The notes beneath the pieces were generated by a model, which worked only from the letters and a program-made list of their open reading frames with translations, ran no database searches and was not told the DNA's origin. Below, piece after piece: positions 1-12,400 of a DNA stretch of 64,000 nt; within the stretch, counting starts at the first letter, position 1; each line of letters begins with the position of its first letter. The stretch lies in contig KB722743.1 of NCBI GenBank assembly GCA_000349905.1, positions 536,252-600,251 of the forward strand. Reading direction: 5' to 3'. The stretch is from Volvariella volvacea V23. Lineage: Eukaryota; Basidiomycota; Agaricomycetes; Agaricales; Pluteaceae. A program made the position numbers and the translations under genes.

Positions 1-1466
1 CATATGCGGACTGTGCGGCGTTCCTCGTGCCTCTGTCCCACAGAGTTCCGGCGGAACGGTTCACAATCTCTCCAAGTCGCTGCCATCATCCCCTCCTTCC
101 TCCCGCCCGCTCAGTGCTGGGTCGAACAGTACACCAAACACTATCGCATGTCCTGCGTGCACTTTCCTGAACCATCCCGATCTGCCAGCTTGCGAGATTT
201 GCGGAACCGAACTCCCCCGCAAGATAACGAGCCACCGATCTGCGCCTTCTTCTCCACCAGTGTCCGACTCGGATGATGAAGATTTTGGCGGACCTCAGAT
301 CATGAAGCTGAGCTTCCGGAAAGGTGGCGACAAGCCCTTTTACGCCATTCTCAAGCGTGCGTTGCAAGGGAAGGCTTGGGAGGTGAGAGATCTATTGCTG
401 CGCATATAGCCAAGGCTGAGGTTGCCATCATCAAAAGATCGCTTCCACGAACAGGACTCAAGACCCTGCATCCGCATCAGGTCGAGACACTCCTGGAAGA
501 TCAGGAATCAGTTCGTACATCTAATTTCATAATATATGCGCGTATTTACCCTGCATATAGGTGGTATTTTGCGGACAGTGGAAGCCACCGCCCAGCAGCG
601 CCAGACGGGCATGACCGATGCACTACAAGATCTAGAAGCCTTGATGGTGAAAGCCAGAGGCATGGTTAAACTCGCAGCCGAGTTGAACGAGAAATTGACT
701 GCATTGACTGCGAAAGAGACGACTCCTTCGCTCTATTCGTCCTCGTCCACGACTTTGGTCAATGAACCAGAGGAGGCTACTTTTATTCGGTCGTCATTGT
801 CACAACTTGGATTGCAAATGTCAAATGCGCCGTTGACTCAGGATATGGTTTCGGATGAACGACGGTGGCATGAAGAGCTTGCTCGAGAGCTGGGCCGGGT
901 ATTGCAAGGGTCTTCAGATCAAGACGCTGGGCTTATGAAGACTCGCGGTGTGATTGCTCTGGATGAAGTGTGGGGTGGCTGGAATCGTGCTCGAGGTGTT
1001 GGTATGTCTGAGTGTGCGTCTTCGCACTATCGTGGGATCTCACCTTTCTCGTGTAGCTCTCATCCCACCATCGACACTCCTTCAAGTTCTTCCACATCTA
1101 CCGCACTGCACCAGCCCATCAATTAGCCATCGGGCGTTCTCATCAGGACTGAGCGTCCTCCACACACCCTCATACAGCCACGCGCAATTCTCCACGAGGC
1201 TCTGCTCGATTCTGGCCATGTCAGGACCAAAGACGACGATGGAGATCGCTATGGAGGAGGGGATCACGATTGGACTGACGTGGGAGATGGTGTGGGCTGT
1301 TGAGAATGATGGGGATATTTGTAGGGATGATGATGATGCCGCTATTGTTGGAGGGGCGAGTGGGAGTGGGGCGGGGAATGCAGGAGGTGGGGAGGTGAGG
1401 TGGTGGGGGAATGTTTTTGTTGGGTATGTTTGGGATGGACAGGAGGATGAGAGTGGGGAGGGCTAG
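1..1466 (+). CDS. VPS36: VPS36, ESCRT-II subunit (5' partial)
   Basis: C-terminal part of the ESCRT-II subunit that binds ubiquitinated cargo and ESCRT-I on endosomes. The gene enters from the left edge. Exons fit <2..382, 438..510, 561..1001 and 1057..1466, with introns of 55, 50 and 55 nt in consistent phase. Seen in order: a CxxC pair at the left edge, an NZF-type zinc finger (CPAC, then ten residues, then CEIC, about 150-220), the stretch GGDKPFYAILKRALQGKAWE, then the EAP30-type winged-helix region containing GISGILRTVEA, a helical segment and a Gly-rich C-terminus. The second exon was needed to create the conserved GISGIL junction. The GLUE lipid-binding domain must lie outside the window. 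Order and motifs fit VPS36 rather than the paralogous subunits VPS22 or VPS25, which lack NZF fingers. No close upstream neighbour is visible. Confidence 0.9.
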
Positions 1467-2067
1467 GTTGACGTTGTGTGAGGTTGAAGGGCATACAGGA
1501 GTGTGGATGTGGCTTGGCTGTTTGTTATTGATAATCTGTTTGTTTTATTACCAGTGGACTGTGTAGGATGGCTGGATTGAATTGATAAATTTCTTTTAGA
1601 TTTGGCTTCAATCGCCTTTCTGGGTCGACGAGCTTGGACGTATGCATAAGCTACGGGAATTCAAGATGGAATCAAACTCGGGATGACTTTGAAGCCATCA
1701 CAGTGACAATGATGACGTCATAAATGGCTTGATTTTAGGAAGCTCGCAGCTCAAGTACCAAAGTCGCACATCCGGTGCTCGTTTGCCGCCGGGGTTTTCT
1801 TCCTACTGGAGCTCAGGTGTGTATCATCAGCTTCTCTTCTTCGTTCATTCTTTGCTATTTTTTTTTCAACTCACAGACGTCTTGCTAGTCGTGCTTTCTC
1901 ACATCCGCGTGGTGGTTGTGTGCATAAGCCAAGATGCCTGTCGTCGGGCTCCACTCGAGGTCGTGAAGCTGTGCATTACTTCTGAGGCCTGCAGTATCCA
2001 TCGCTGATAGTAGCACTGTCCTCACCAATATGGTCAGCAGAAGCCCGTCGTAGTGCAGGTGTAGGGG
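1467..2067. other. Intergenic, VPS36 3' flank and promoter side of the next gene
   Basis: No coding region is supported here. It should hold the VPS36 3' UTR and the upstream region of the small secreted protein gene. Short open frames lack recognisable protein features. Confidence 0.5.
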
Positions 2068-2075
2068 TATAAAAA
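2068..2075 (+). promoter_or_regulatory. TATA box
   Basis: TATAAAAA lies 112 bp before the ATG at 2180 and is followed by a CT-rich stretch. This is a plausible core promoter for the small secreted protein gene. Confidence 0.5.
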
Positions 2076-2179
2076 GAGCCCTCGATTCATCCACCACTCT
2101 TCAGTGGTCTTCACATCGCTTCCTCGTGTATCCACATCCACGCCTTCAGGTTGTCGCACGCAGACCAAACTAATTAATC

Positions 2180-2516
2180 ATGCTCTTCAAGCAACTTATC
2201 ACTCTTGTCATCGCTGCTGGTGCTGCCTATGCAGCTGCACTTCCGGACCCGAACCCGGACCCCGCTCGGATTGTGATTGAGCTCGAGGTAGACGACGAGC
2301 TCGAGGCGGGTGTTAGTACCCCTCCGTTGACTCAGCTGCTGGACGATGGGGAGCCGCATACTATGTGTCGTCCACATAATTGGCGCTGCATTGACCGTTG
2401 GTATATCTCACGAACACATGGGCTCCTGACTGACCTTTCTCTTCTTTGGGGTGGTGTGTGTAGATGAGATTTGTTGCAGTGGGTATTGCCGCATGCCGAG
2501 AGGTATCTGTCTGTAA
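2180..2516 (+). CDS. Small secreted cysteine-rich protein
   Basis: Not recognised as a named family. Exons 2180..2400 and 2480..2516 (intron 79 nt) give 85 residues. The start is a strong signal peptide (MLFKQLITLVIAAGAAYAA), followed by a DPNPDP stretch and an acidic middle. The C-terminal 25 residues hold five cysteines with spacing C-x6-C-x3-C-x2-C-x6-C. An earlier AG at 2462-2463 would place a stop directly at the junction and lose three cysteines, so the acceptor at 2478-2479 was preferred. A TATA box and a CT-rich leader precede the start. Size, signal peptide and clustered cysteines are those of fungal small secreted proteins. It could act outside the cell, but nothing in the sequence shows a target or activity. 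Confidence 0.6.
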
Positions 2517-2777
2517 TCTGTCTAGTGTCAAGTTGTCAGTGAGTTTGTTTCATCTATCTTGGGATCATGTTGGTTGAGGATGGTTGTACAGGCGGTAGTC
2601 GGGCGTCAACGAAGTAGCCGTGACCGACTCTTGCGCATGCAGTGCTTCGTCGTTACGCTAATTACGTTTTGTATATCTAAATATTGGAGAAATTTAGAGT
2701 GTTGGGGAATACATTCTCCGTCCTGAAATCTGGACATGAATGAACAATTGTACGTCTGTAGTCTCCAGTCCGAAATG

Positions 2778-4131
2778 TCAAGATTCGGTGGTTGGGATAC
2801 AGCCAGTGTCGAAGGCAGACCTATTCCGGATATATGCTGAGCCTAATCCGCCTACTTGAACATTCTTGCAAAAGACCGCCCAATCCTCCCGTAACCTTGC
2901 GGGGACCTCCCTCAAAATATTATCCGCGCGACAAGTCCTTATAACAAAGGCCACGACAATCCCCTGTACACCCCTATCTGTAAATCGTTCTGATCGGACC
3001 CAGCCAAGAACAGGCTTCGAATCTACCAAATACTGGTCCTCTTGATCGTATATATCCTCGTCTTCCATAATCTGGATACCAACTTCTCTTATACTGCCAG
3101 GAAGTGAGATGAGAATCGCGCTTGGGGATGGAGCATAAAAACGGAAAGCGGTGAGGGAAGTACACGATGAAAAAACGAGGGTGGCGGTTCGTTTTTGCAA
3201 GGGGATGGCTAGGCGAAATCGGCGACGGTTGAAATGGCTATGGCGAAATCGAAGGTCCAGAGTTTGCAAGCTAGAGCAGAGGTTGATTTTGAGTCAAGTC
3301 TTGAGCCGGTCTGTTCGAGGTAGGAGGTTTGTAAGCTCTAAGATAAGTTCAAGTTCGCGTAGGGGAACGACGACGTTACGGCTACCGTCTTGGTTTTTCC
3401 CATCTTTCTTGGTGATCCTTGACAGGAGCTTTTTGTAAGCTCTTGGGAAGCTCCCTTCCCATCGAAGGAGCAAGCGGGAAATGTTGGGGAAAGGATGAAG
3501 GGATCTGGACCAGTGTTTCTGAGAGGGAACCGCCGGAGATTTCGATGTTGGTCAAGTTGTTATAGACCTCAGGGCCTAAGCCAATGAACGTAATAGATAT
3601 AGCCATATGCGGAGTATCGCTATCCTTGTTCCCAATCATGATCGATTTGAGATTAGATAGCGCGTGTCGATTGGACTGAAATATTCGTAGGCGATCTTTC
3701 CGAGGCATACATAGGATGATTCTACTCCCATTGATAATTTGCAAAGTGCGAAGGCTGGTGCATTAACCTATGCACGCCTTGACGTATTCCGCGTCTTTGA
3801 AGCGAAATTCGGGGTCGAACTGGCACTGCTCCGCCTGGATGAGATGATGGATGAGGGTGAGGTGTGAGAGAAAGGCTACCAGTTGTCGAATCAGGGCTTC
3901 TCGCGGTATGAGTGTGAGGATGAATGTCGAGTAAAGGTAGGGAGTTACGGCTTGATACCAGTTCCAGCTCACCTGTCGCAATGAAGCGAGGAACTTCACC
4001 TGTGCACGATATTCTTGTCGGTTGGTGGTAGCGTTGCATGTGTCGCGTGTCCTGAGCCAGATGTGCTCCCCTAAAGGGGGTACGAAGTCCGACAGTATGG
4101 ATTGTAGAACCTCGACTAGGAGCTCAGTCAT
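2778..4131 (-). pseudogene. Broken F-box-like gene, paralog of the gene at 43928
   Basis: Runs from an ATG at 4131 and aligns along its length with the intact protein at 43928..45241 (shared blocks: VEVLQSILSDF, LASLRQVSWNWY, PRKDRLRIFQSN, IREVGIQIM). Several lesions are visible. A TAA at 3763..3765 stands where the paralog has CAA (Gln). An extra base in the C-run at 3486..3489 shifts the frame after the PSSFP segment, and the continuation is found in the next frame. The C-terminal third sits in yet another frame (about 2840-3170). No single protein can be read, so this is a decayed copy. It lies directly after the carrier relic, in the same orientation as F-box gene A. Confidence 0.8.
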
Positions 4132-4221
4132 CAGGACGCACCAGTTACGTGGTGATAGTAATCAGCCAACTCGCAAGCTCAGGGATGCAGACCCACTACT
4201 GCTCGATGATCTCGTGAATCC

Positions 4222-4456
4222 AAATACAATTGGCTACCTAGTTCTCGTAACCATCTTCCAGGCAGGAGATTTATACAAGGGTTTCGTACCTAAATTGTTG
4301 CGGCTTGGACCTGGTGGTGTCCTGTTGTTGGTTGTTGAGTTTGCCTCGGGCACATTTAGACAGGTTAAGTTCGTTGTCGGCCCTTTTCTAAAGTTTCCAC
4401 TTCTCTGTGTGCTAATGGCTAATTAATCGACCGTGTTGTTGTTGAACCCTTGGACC
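4222..4456 (+). pseudogene. Relic of the 3' end of a mitochondrial carrier gene
   Basis: This stretch matches the last two exons and the last intron of the 2-oxodicarboxylate carrier at 28850-29116. Recognisable pieces are LVTIFQ, LYKGFVPKLLRL, GVLLLVVEF and, after the intron, the terminal exon beginning CCCTTGGACC. A short deletion replaces the REEGPG segment. The rest of the carrier is absent, so this is a truncated duplicate, not a gene. Confidence 0.85.
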
Positions 4457-4807
4457 CTCTTATATTTAGATAACTCTGTGAACTTCACAGTACGAATAAA
4501 CTCCGTGATCCCCTAGTAGATGTAGCGCAAGCTTTCCTAGTGAAGTTTGCGCTCTTGACCGTCATGTGGAAGACGCCAATGCACACACGCTCTATAATAG
4601 CTAATCCAACTATACCATGCGATTTATGTCATGAGAAACAACACAGGACGATCCCACTATATCCCAATTTAAGAGACATTCAGCAGGATGACGATATGAG
4701 GTATTTTCTATCCCGGAGTATTTTGATAAAGTGTTTGCGATGGAATTACACATATTTGAGGAATAAAAGGTAACATAAGGAACTCTTGACAAAGGATCAC
4801 ATTACCC

Positions 4808-6324
4808 CTAGTGAACGCGCCAGTTTACATTCCATCCGCGTTCTTTTAGATATTTCAATGTTAGGGTATCGTCCTCATGGCAATAGTCCTTCTGTAGTAC
4901 CACTGAGGCCTCTTGTAATGACCCATGGTTAAACCTGGATTCGAACATAGTCCCAAGAAGACCAGCAGTGTTGGGTGCCCAGATGGACCAAGATAAACGC
5001 CGAAGGGAAGGAAGGCAGATCATCCCCGAGAGTGAGAGTGGATACTGAATATCCTCATCAGGAATGGGGATGGTGAGCAGCCGTATCACCTTATCCGAGA
5101 TGCTAGGACACGCATCTAACACAAAAGTCTCCAATTTAGTCAGTGTATTTGCACCAAGCGACTGATGGAGGAATGTAAGGAGAGAACTGTGGCCAACCCT
5201 GGCATCACGGAGTGTGAGGCTGAGAAGATGGCAATTTGAGCGAGTAAGGAGGGTATGAATAGATGGAAAGGGATTAGTGTACGCGTTTCTAACGTAGCTG
5301 GGCCTGATATCCAGCTCTTGAAGGCGTGGTGTCATGATACGATTGAGTACGGGGTATATATGATATCCAGTGAGGTGAAGAAGTCGAAGGGCAGGAATGG
5401 TTATGAGTTCCGTAGTAAAGTCTTGTGGTCCCAACGCAGGAAAATAACCGCATTGCATGCTGAGTGATGTGACATTCGTCAAACGGGATAGTAGGTCTGC
5501 GAGGGGTCGAATGTATCTAACCATGACATTGACGTTTTCTAGCTGGGACCAAGGAGTAGATTCGGGTATGAAATTAATCCATTGTACTCTTCGAAGGTGT
5601 GGCGAGTTGTTGATCGCTTCCCAAACCTGGTCCTGGGCGACTTGTTCCCATTCCCCTAAATATATTCCTCGTACATACACAAGGTTTTGGGGGGTAGAGA
5701 GCGATAAAAGCCGTCCTTGGGGGAACTTGGAACGCAACTTGATTTGAATAGTGTGCCATCGATCGGCATATGAGATGAACATATTGAGTATATCAACCAG
5801 CACCTCAATTTCTTGTGGGCTAGGTGGTGAGTTGTATTGAGAACCTTGAGTGATTGATAGCTTGAGGGGACATGTCTCTCCTGTCCGAATCAAATATAGC
5901 TCAGCTAGCCGAACAATACTAGCTGATTTGGGCGATCGTATTAGGATTGTAGACCAAGCCGTTGGCATGTTGAGAGAAATGATGCTGCGCCATGTTCGAC
6001 ATACGTGGGAGAGCGACAGCAAAGAACTGAATTGAGAATAGAAAGGCTCAGAACGACTATATTCGGGTCTTGTGAGATCGAATATCTCTATGAGCACGTC
6101 TTCGGGAAGTGTAGAAATCTTGGTATTGATTGACGATGAGGGTGCATCATTGTTCAATTCTTCTAAGCAGGGTTGAACAGATGGTAGCAGTGGACCATTC
6201 AACCGAGTTATCTTTGCCCAAAACTGTTGTTCTGGAAATCGAATTTGTTATAGTGCCCACTGGTAAGTCAATTATACCCATTCAACTTGATGGTGATAAC
6301 TACTTGCAGACCTTTTTGCGACAT
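4808..6324 (-). CDS. F-box protein A (intact)
   Basis: 478 residues from exons 6312..6324 (13 nt, encoding MSQK plus one base) and 4808..6231, intron 80 nt. The tiny first exon was chosen because the long frame has no ATG near its start and the same exon occurs in copies B and C. An F-box-like segment (STLPEDVLIEIF, then LSHVCRTWRSIISLNMP) spans about residues 44-90. It is followed by leucine-rich segments typical of fungal F-box/LRR proteins (LTNVTSLSM, IPALRLLHLTGYH, LPSLRRLSW). By family, such proteins act as substrate adaptors of SCF (Skp1-cullin) ubiquitin ligases; the substrate is unknown. It is the only complete member of its sub-family in the window: B has a deletion, C is degraded and D is a fragment. 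Confidence 0.8.
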
Positions 6325-6590
6325 GATTGGCCAATTCAATGCCTAGACCTAGGCGCAAATGGAGGCAGGAGCCTGCTGATGGCTACCTTAGATCTAGTAT
6401 CGCGCGTCCAAGTTGTGGGTGTGACTGTGACAACTTGACGTAGAGGTGACGGACCACCTTCCTTAGTCTTTTACGACCAGCTGACTCGAAGCTTGCAGTA
6501 ACATGGATGCCTGGTTAATGCGGTCCAATCCCACCCCAAATCAGTCTCTTCGTGGTTCCGTGCACTCTCTCAGTGAGCGCCAGAAAAAAA

Positions 6591-8940
6591 CTGCTGAGGT
6601 GGGTTGGCTGCGGGATGTGAGTACATGTGAGTGGCAGTAATGAGCGCCCGGCATCCTGCTCAGATTACCAGGCGCGTTAAGGTATCATGTACAACATGAC
6701 TCAACTCTCAATGTTAAACCTTCTGAGGTCTGATTCTACACCGACAAACAATTGTGACGCATTAAACCCGGCTGCCACCCGATGGTCCACAATTAACTTG
6801 GAATGCCATCCACAAATATATGGGTATTAACCGCACAGAAGCTATCGAACAGGTAGTACCCGACGTAGAGAACCCAGCAGGTGGCATGACACTGGAAGTA
6901 ATTCCACACGCGCATTTTGAGTGTCAACTTGCAGGATTTATTTAGTCGTAAGTTAATCTCAAGCAAAAGCAATATAACGCAGAAAAGTACTTAGGATGGA
7001 CCGTTACCCGTCTAAATTAGGACTTAAACCCGGACTGATGTGTATCGTTTTGACCGGCCACGCCTTCAGGCCTTCACGCCCAACAGTGGCAGTCAAATGC
7101 GAGAAACGAACGTTCTAGGAAGTAGGGCGAAGGGGTCGGCGCATACTGTATGCGATGACGAAAGAGCAAGAGGTATGTCCGGCATGACTTGTCAGCTCAG
7201 GGGCTTTTATTGATAAGAATGGAGAAGACCACAAACAGTACCGCATCAATCGGAGCCGAGGATGGAGTGAGTGCCACCGTATCTTAGCTTCCTTCAAGTG
7301 AGAAGTTTTGTAGGTTGAGTGCAGAATACGAGTCTCCCAGGCATACAGTAGCTTCACTAAACCGCAGTATTACGTTCGCTTGGACCTCAACTCCTTTGTC
7401 CTTTTTGGAATCCAGTCATTCAAAGGGCCAACTGCAGACGATCAGGGAGAGGACATGTATGCAGACTGAGTCTGAAAAAGTTTCAGGATATATAAGTTGC
7501 CATGACCCCGCTAATTAGAGACATAGCAACAGCGCTAGCTAAGTCCCCCATATCCAGCTGCGCAATTTTTTATGTTTGTGTGGAAGAACATATGCACCAC
7601 TTATACCGCTAAGTACCAGGCGGCAAATAAAACACGCTTAAAGTTTGTCGGGGGGAGGGAACTGGAAGAGGGGGGAGGGCTCGGGTTCGGAATCTGTTGG
7701 GATGGGATAAGTGCACATGGCCATTTGATTGGCGATGGCATCCCTATGAAGCCCTCCGGTTCCGGACTACGTATATAATCCTGTGGGCTACCGCTACCCT
7801 AAGTACCGAGCCCTCCGAGCCCTAACAATATGCGTTGAATGATCGTCGTGCGTGCGCGATGCGCTTACAAACTGGCGGTGTCGTTGACGGAGACCTAGGA
7901 TTGATACTGATGAATGTAGCATTTGATCGCACCGCCGACTGCGGAAGCTCGTTTGGCGAGACAGCTAGAGTCCAGATTCAGGACGTGAGCATGTACAAGA
8001 ATACTGCGCTTGCAACCGTTCAAGTCTGGATCCAACTAAGATATGCGCATGTCCTCGGCCTTGAATTCTGCTGCCAGCTTGGTGGCAGTTGGTGGCGGCG
8101 CCCGTCTTGCCCGCACGCATGATATCGATGAGGTGAGATGAGGGCGCGTCGATCAATAATTTTCGAGGAACACACCCCTAATTGGGATCATCTTCTTAGT
8201 AAATCCACCGCCGGGACCGAAGACCAAGAACTGCCAGCAAGTGCGATTAATTGCGAGGCTACGGGAAAGGTCAGGTGCACTTGTGCAACATTCATCAGAT
8301 GAGCACATATAACAATTGAAATAACATCATAGCCTGCGTACAGGAAAGAGCGAGATCCCCGAATAGAGGCGCTACTTATGGACACGGCCTTCAGGACAGT
8401 CATGGGCGCGCAATGTCGCTTAACGATTGTTCGGATAGCCAACAGCACGCAACAACCGCTCACGCTCACACTGGCGATAGGGCGTAAATCAAATAATATA
8501 TAAAGCGCGACGCGACGACAGTACCAAGAGTAATCGTAATCGAACAAACGTAAATGGAATTTTTCTTCCATCCAGACTGCCAGAGAGGCTGTGGGCTAAC
8601 ACTATTACCGAAAGTTCGTTTGTACCTTCGGGGGGTTTTAAGCTGGGGAGTATGGTAGTACTAGGGATAGACTAAGGTATGGTGGAGTGCGATGCATTGG
8701 GTTGGAGGGATCAGATCATATCATCAAAAATGAAGAGGTGGATGGCTAACAGTGGTAGTAATGAGTGATGGCACAAGTACGTAGCAAGTGTATTAGATTG
8801 GGATAGTATAGTGAGATGTGATCAAACATGTGGGGGTGGCAGAGAACGAGAGCATAGTGGGCGCCAGCGGGTAGAGCTCAGAATTGTAAGAGAGAGGGTG
8901 AGGAGGTGATAGTAATTAGAGGTTACGATTATAAGATAAG
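6591..8940. other. No recognised feature
   Basis: About 2.3 kb without a supported gene, RNA or mobile element. Open frames are short and show no family motif on either strand. Confidence 0.4.
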
Positions 8941-9458
8941 GTCATTGGGGTGCAAAGAGATTTAGTTGAAACAAAGGATTTTGAAGGAAAATGGGAGCGG
9001 ATGACGACGGGGTCAACCTCTGTAAAGCAAGCTCCACGGCTCGCATGGAGATTAAGAATAAATTGAATGCGAGTTCAAAAGAACATACGACGGGAAAAAA
9101 AAAAAAAGAAATCGAAATGAGGGAACAGAAAAAAGAATTGGATTGATGGGCTAGGCTGGTTGATTGATTTATAAAAACACACTCGGAGATCCCGGAAGTT
9201 GAAGAGAGAAAAGCACATAACGAATTTAGATTATTAGGGTTTAATGATTTAGGGATGGGGATAGAAGAAAGTCCATGATGCGAGCAGGCATAAGGGCAAC
9301 ATAGAAAAAAAAGGAAATAAAGAATGGTCACTCGCATAAACGCGGACGAGGAAGAGGGTGAGTGTGGGAGGAGGATCAAATGATCATCGTGAACGAATGA
9401 CAAACGAGGAGGGGGGGGGAGAAGAGGGAGCGTAAAAGGGGGAGGAAGGGGATTAAAT
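8941..9458 (-). other. Probable STE12 3' UTR and downstream flank
   Basis: Purine-rich on the plus strand, with homopolymer A and G runs, directly after the STE12 stop codon. One long open frame crosses it (9502-8942) but has only low-complexity Ser/Phe/Pro content and overlaps the end of STE12, so it is not called as a gene. Confidence 0.4.
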
Positions 9459-12400
9459 TTACAGTGTGACATGTTGTGCTTGTTGCTGATGATAGTAACC
9501 ACCCGCCTCGATACCTTGCGCGAAATGATTTTGCTGCATCAGCATGTTTCCTTTCATAAACGAACCTGGCGTGGCGTTCTGAATCGTTCCGTCCGTTGTG
9601 TAATGCACCGGCAACTCGGTGGTATAGGGTGCAGGTGACTCTGTCGTTTGCGGGTGAGCAGGAGAATCCGTTCGGTACATGTCCTCGGCGTAGAGAGCGC
9701 CAGCGGCGGCGTTGTCCCCATGGTCCAATTGCATATTCATCATCTGTCGAACTTGCTCCGGTAGTGCGCCATAGCTCGAGTTTCTCGATTCCGATCTCCG
9801 TGCATAAGCTCCGTTATCCGCAGCCAGAGGAATGTTGTACGCGTTTGGGCTGGAATGTGTCGATCCTGCCCTGCTTTGGGATGCTGAGTGGTGGCCGTAT
9901 GCGTAAGGGTGGTAAGCTCGGGCGTTTTGGAAACTTGTTCCTGGCGAGCCTTGGGATAGCTCGCTCGAGGCGGTGAGAGGTCTTCTGATGGGTTCGCCGT
10001 TCCTAACAACGGAGGGCGTCATGCTCCTGTGTCTTCTTACAGCGCCAGCAGCAGACTCGATGGATGAATCGAGGTATATCGACTGGTCGAATACTTGTTT
10101 GTTTGGAGGCGCGGACATGGATGTCGCTAGGCCGTATTCATCGTTGCCGTACATCGATGACACTGAAGAAGTCGATGTGGAATGGGGAAGGGGTGAGGGT
10201 GTCGGACGAACATATCCCGCTGGTGGTCCGTTGATTGAGGCTCGATTAGCTCTGCTGAGGGGGACGGTACCAATCTGTGGAGAAGGGGCGCTGACATGGC
10301 TGAAAGCGGGACTATGATGGGAGCGAAGAGCCCATTGCGTATCATTACCACCGTTGATATCAGCAAAATCAGTGGTAGTAGGCGGCGCGGTCGCTGGCGC
10401 ATTGGCGAAACTGGAACCGGCGGCGGTAGGAGGTGCGGAATAATAAGCACCATGAGCTTGGTTTTGCTGCTGCTGCTGTTGCATCTGGCTGTTCATATAG
10501 ATAGCACCATCTCCAGGAATAAGCTCTCCCTCCTCCCCATGCGCCTCTCTGAACTCTCCTTGCACCTCGACCTCGCACAACTGGACATCCAGTCCACCGG
10601 GGCCAAACTCCGAGCCAGCGAATCCGTTGACGTATTGGCCGACGAGGTCAAAATTTTCGAGGTCATCTCCGCTTTGGAACATTCCGTTGGCGTATCGCTG
10701 GAATGCATCGTCGCCTTCGCCGTCCATCATCCCTCTGCTTCCATCTCCGTGAGCGGCACTCCCTTCTGCATCCATTCCCATGCCCCATCTCTGGTTGTGC
10801 ATTCCAGCAGGTCCAACAAGACCAGAGGGTGTGCCATCTGGTCTCATCAGGTGGGTGCGAGCATGTTGGGTAAGGTTATCGCTCCTCGAGAACTTCTTGT
10901 TGCATTGAGGGCAAGTGTACGGTCTCTCCATGGTATGCGTTCGCAAATGACGTCGGAGGTGCTCCATCCTCTTGAAAATCCGGCGGCATGTAAGCAGAGG
11001 GCAGGCGTATGCCTTCATCTTTGTTAATTGCCCGGGGTTCATCCCATCAAAGGAGCCTTGCGAGATCATCTGTTGCTGTTGATTGAAATTGGACGAGGCC
11101 ATAGGGTAGGTATGCCTTTGAACTGGATCATGGCTCCGCGGACGCTGTCCCACCAGCCCGCTCGCAACATGCCCATGCGAGGCCTGGATATACTCCATAC
11201 TGCCCGGCTCTGCATAATACACCCCAACATCGCCCACACCCCCATGGATCCTCGGCTTCCTCTCGCTATCGCCCAGCTCCCCTCGGGCCTGGCGCAGGAA
11301 CATATCCGCTGCGCTAACCGATCGCTGCGCGTGCATCCCGGCACCAGCAAATGCCGTTCCGCTAAACTCGTCCATCATCGATCCGGGCATGCCGAGCATC
11401 CTCTCCCTGCTGGCACTGACGCTGTGGCTTCCATATCGATCGCCCGTCACGCTCCTGCCCCTCTCGTAGTACATGCCAGCTTCGTCGCCGCTGCCCCTGC
11501 TCGATAACGAACCGCCAGGGCCGAGGTTGCTCCCCACGCGTGGGGTCTTCTTTCGTCTTTGCTTGTACGTCGGGCTCCCTTCGAACAAGGTGAACATGTC
11601 AAAGACCTTGCTGCTCTGCAGCGCCGAGGGCTTCCTCCTCCCCTCCTCATCGGTAAGACCCATGCCCATCGCATCATCGGCATCGCTGGCATCATTATCG
11701 TCCATCGGCAATCCGTTCGATCCAATCGATCGTGCGTCAGACATGGACGCCTCGTCCCCTTGGGCCATGGCTTGCCCCGAGCCGGGCGGGACTTCGGTGA
11801 GGGCGCGGCGGTAGACGGCCTCGAGCTCGCCCTCGTTCTCGTTCTTGCCAGAGGCCTTGGAGAATTGTTCGTAGAGGGATCGTTTGGGATCGTACGTGAA
11901 GGAAAGGGCTGGCTCGCCGACTATGGTGGTGGTGGGCTCGACGCTCATTTTCTCCCGCTTGAGATCGCGTTCAAGGGCGTCGAGGAAGAGACGGTCGTGG
12001 GGGACAGAGAACCTGAGCTGGAATTAGCGGTGCAGTGTGGGTGAAAACGCTGAGTAGACGCACCAGTAGAAGACCTTTTGCTTTTTCTGTGTCCTTATGC
12101 ATTGGTACTTGAACAACAGATCGAGGAATTGACTCTGCAAATGGTGCGCAAAAAAAAAAGGGAACCCGTCAGCATCGGGAATCGAACTCGCGGGCGGGCA
12201 AGTGGGACTATGACGTAATAGCACGCAGAGGATAGCCCCCCGCCGAAAAAGACGTAATGGACAAAAAGTCAGGTCGCTCGCTCGCGAGTGGGCAGGGCGG
12301 GTGCCTCTCGCATTTCCAATCGAATATTCCGTGCCCCATTTTTCTCCTGGCGATTAAGCAATGCCTCTTTCCTGACTTGACCATCATCATCGTTTATCTC

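Larger units (their letters stand above)
4222..6590. repeat. Segmental duplication, left copy
   Basis: Matches about 28850..31430 in the same orientation: carrier 3' end, intergenic tail, F-box gene and its upstream region. Similarity is plain in both coding and non-coding parts, for example the shared GTGAACTTCACAGTACGAAT just after the carrier stop in both copies. Boundaries are estimated by eye. Confidence 0.8.

Noticed and set aside
383..409. 27-nt intron in VPS36
   Set aside because: Too short to splice and its frame meets a stop; the acceptor at 436-437 gives a normal intron and restores the family sequence.
8942..9502. 186-codon open frame on the minus strand
   Set aside because: Overlaps the STE12 stop and consists of low-complexity Ser/Phe/Pro from purine-rich DNA; probably 3' UTR.
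10296..11027. 243-codon open frame on the plus strand
   Set aside because: It is antisense to the STE12 zinc-finger exon and its composition mirrors that exon's codons.
12172..12192. tRNA B-box-like word on the minus strand in the long STE12 intron
   Set aside because: The T-stem has mismatches and no acceptor or anticodon stem can be formed around it.
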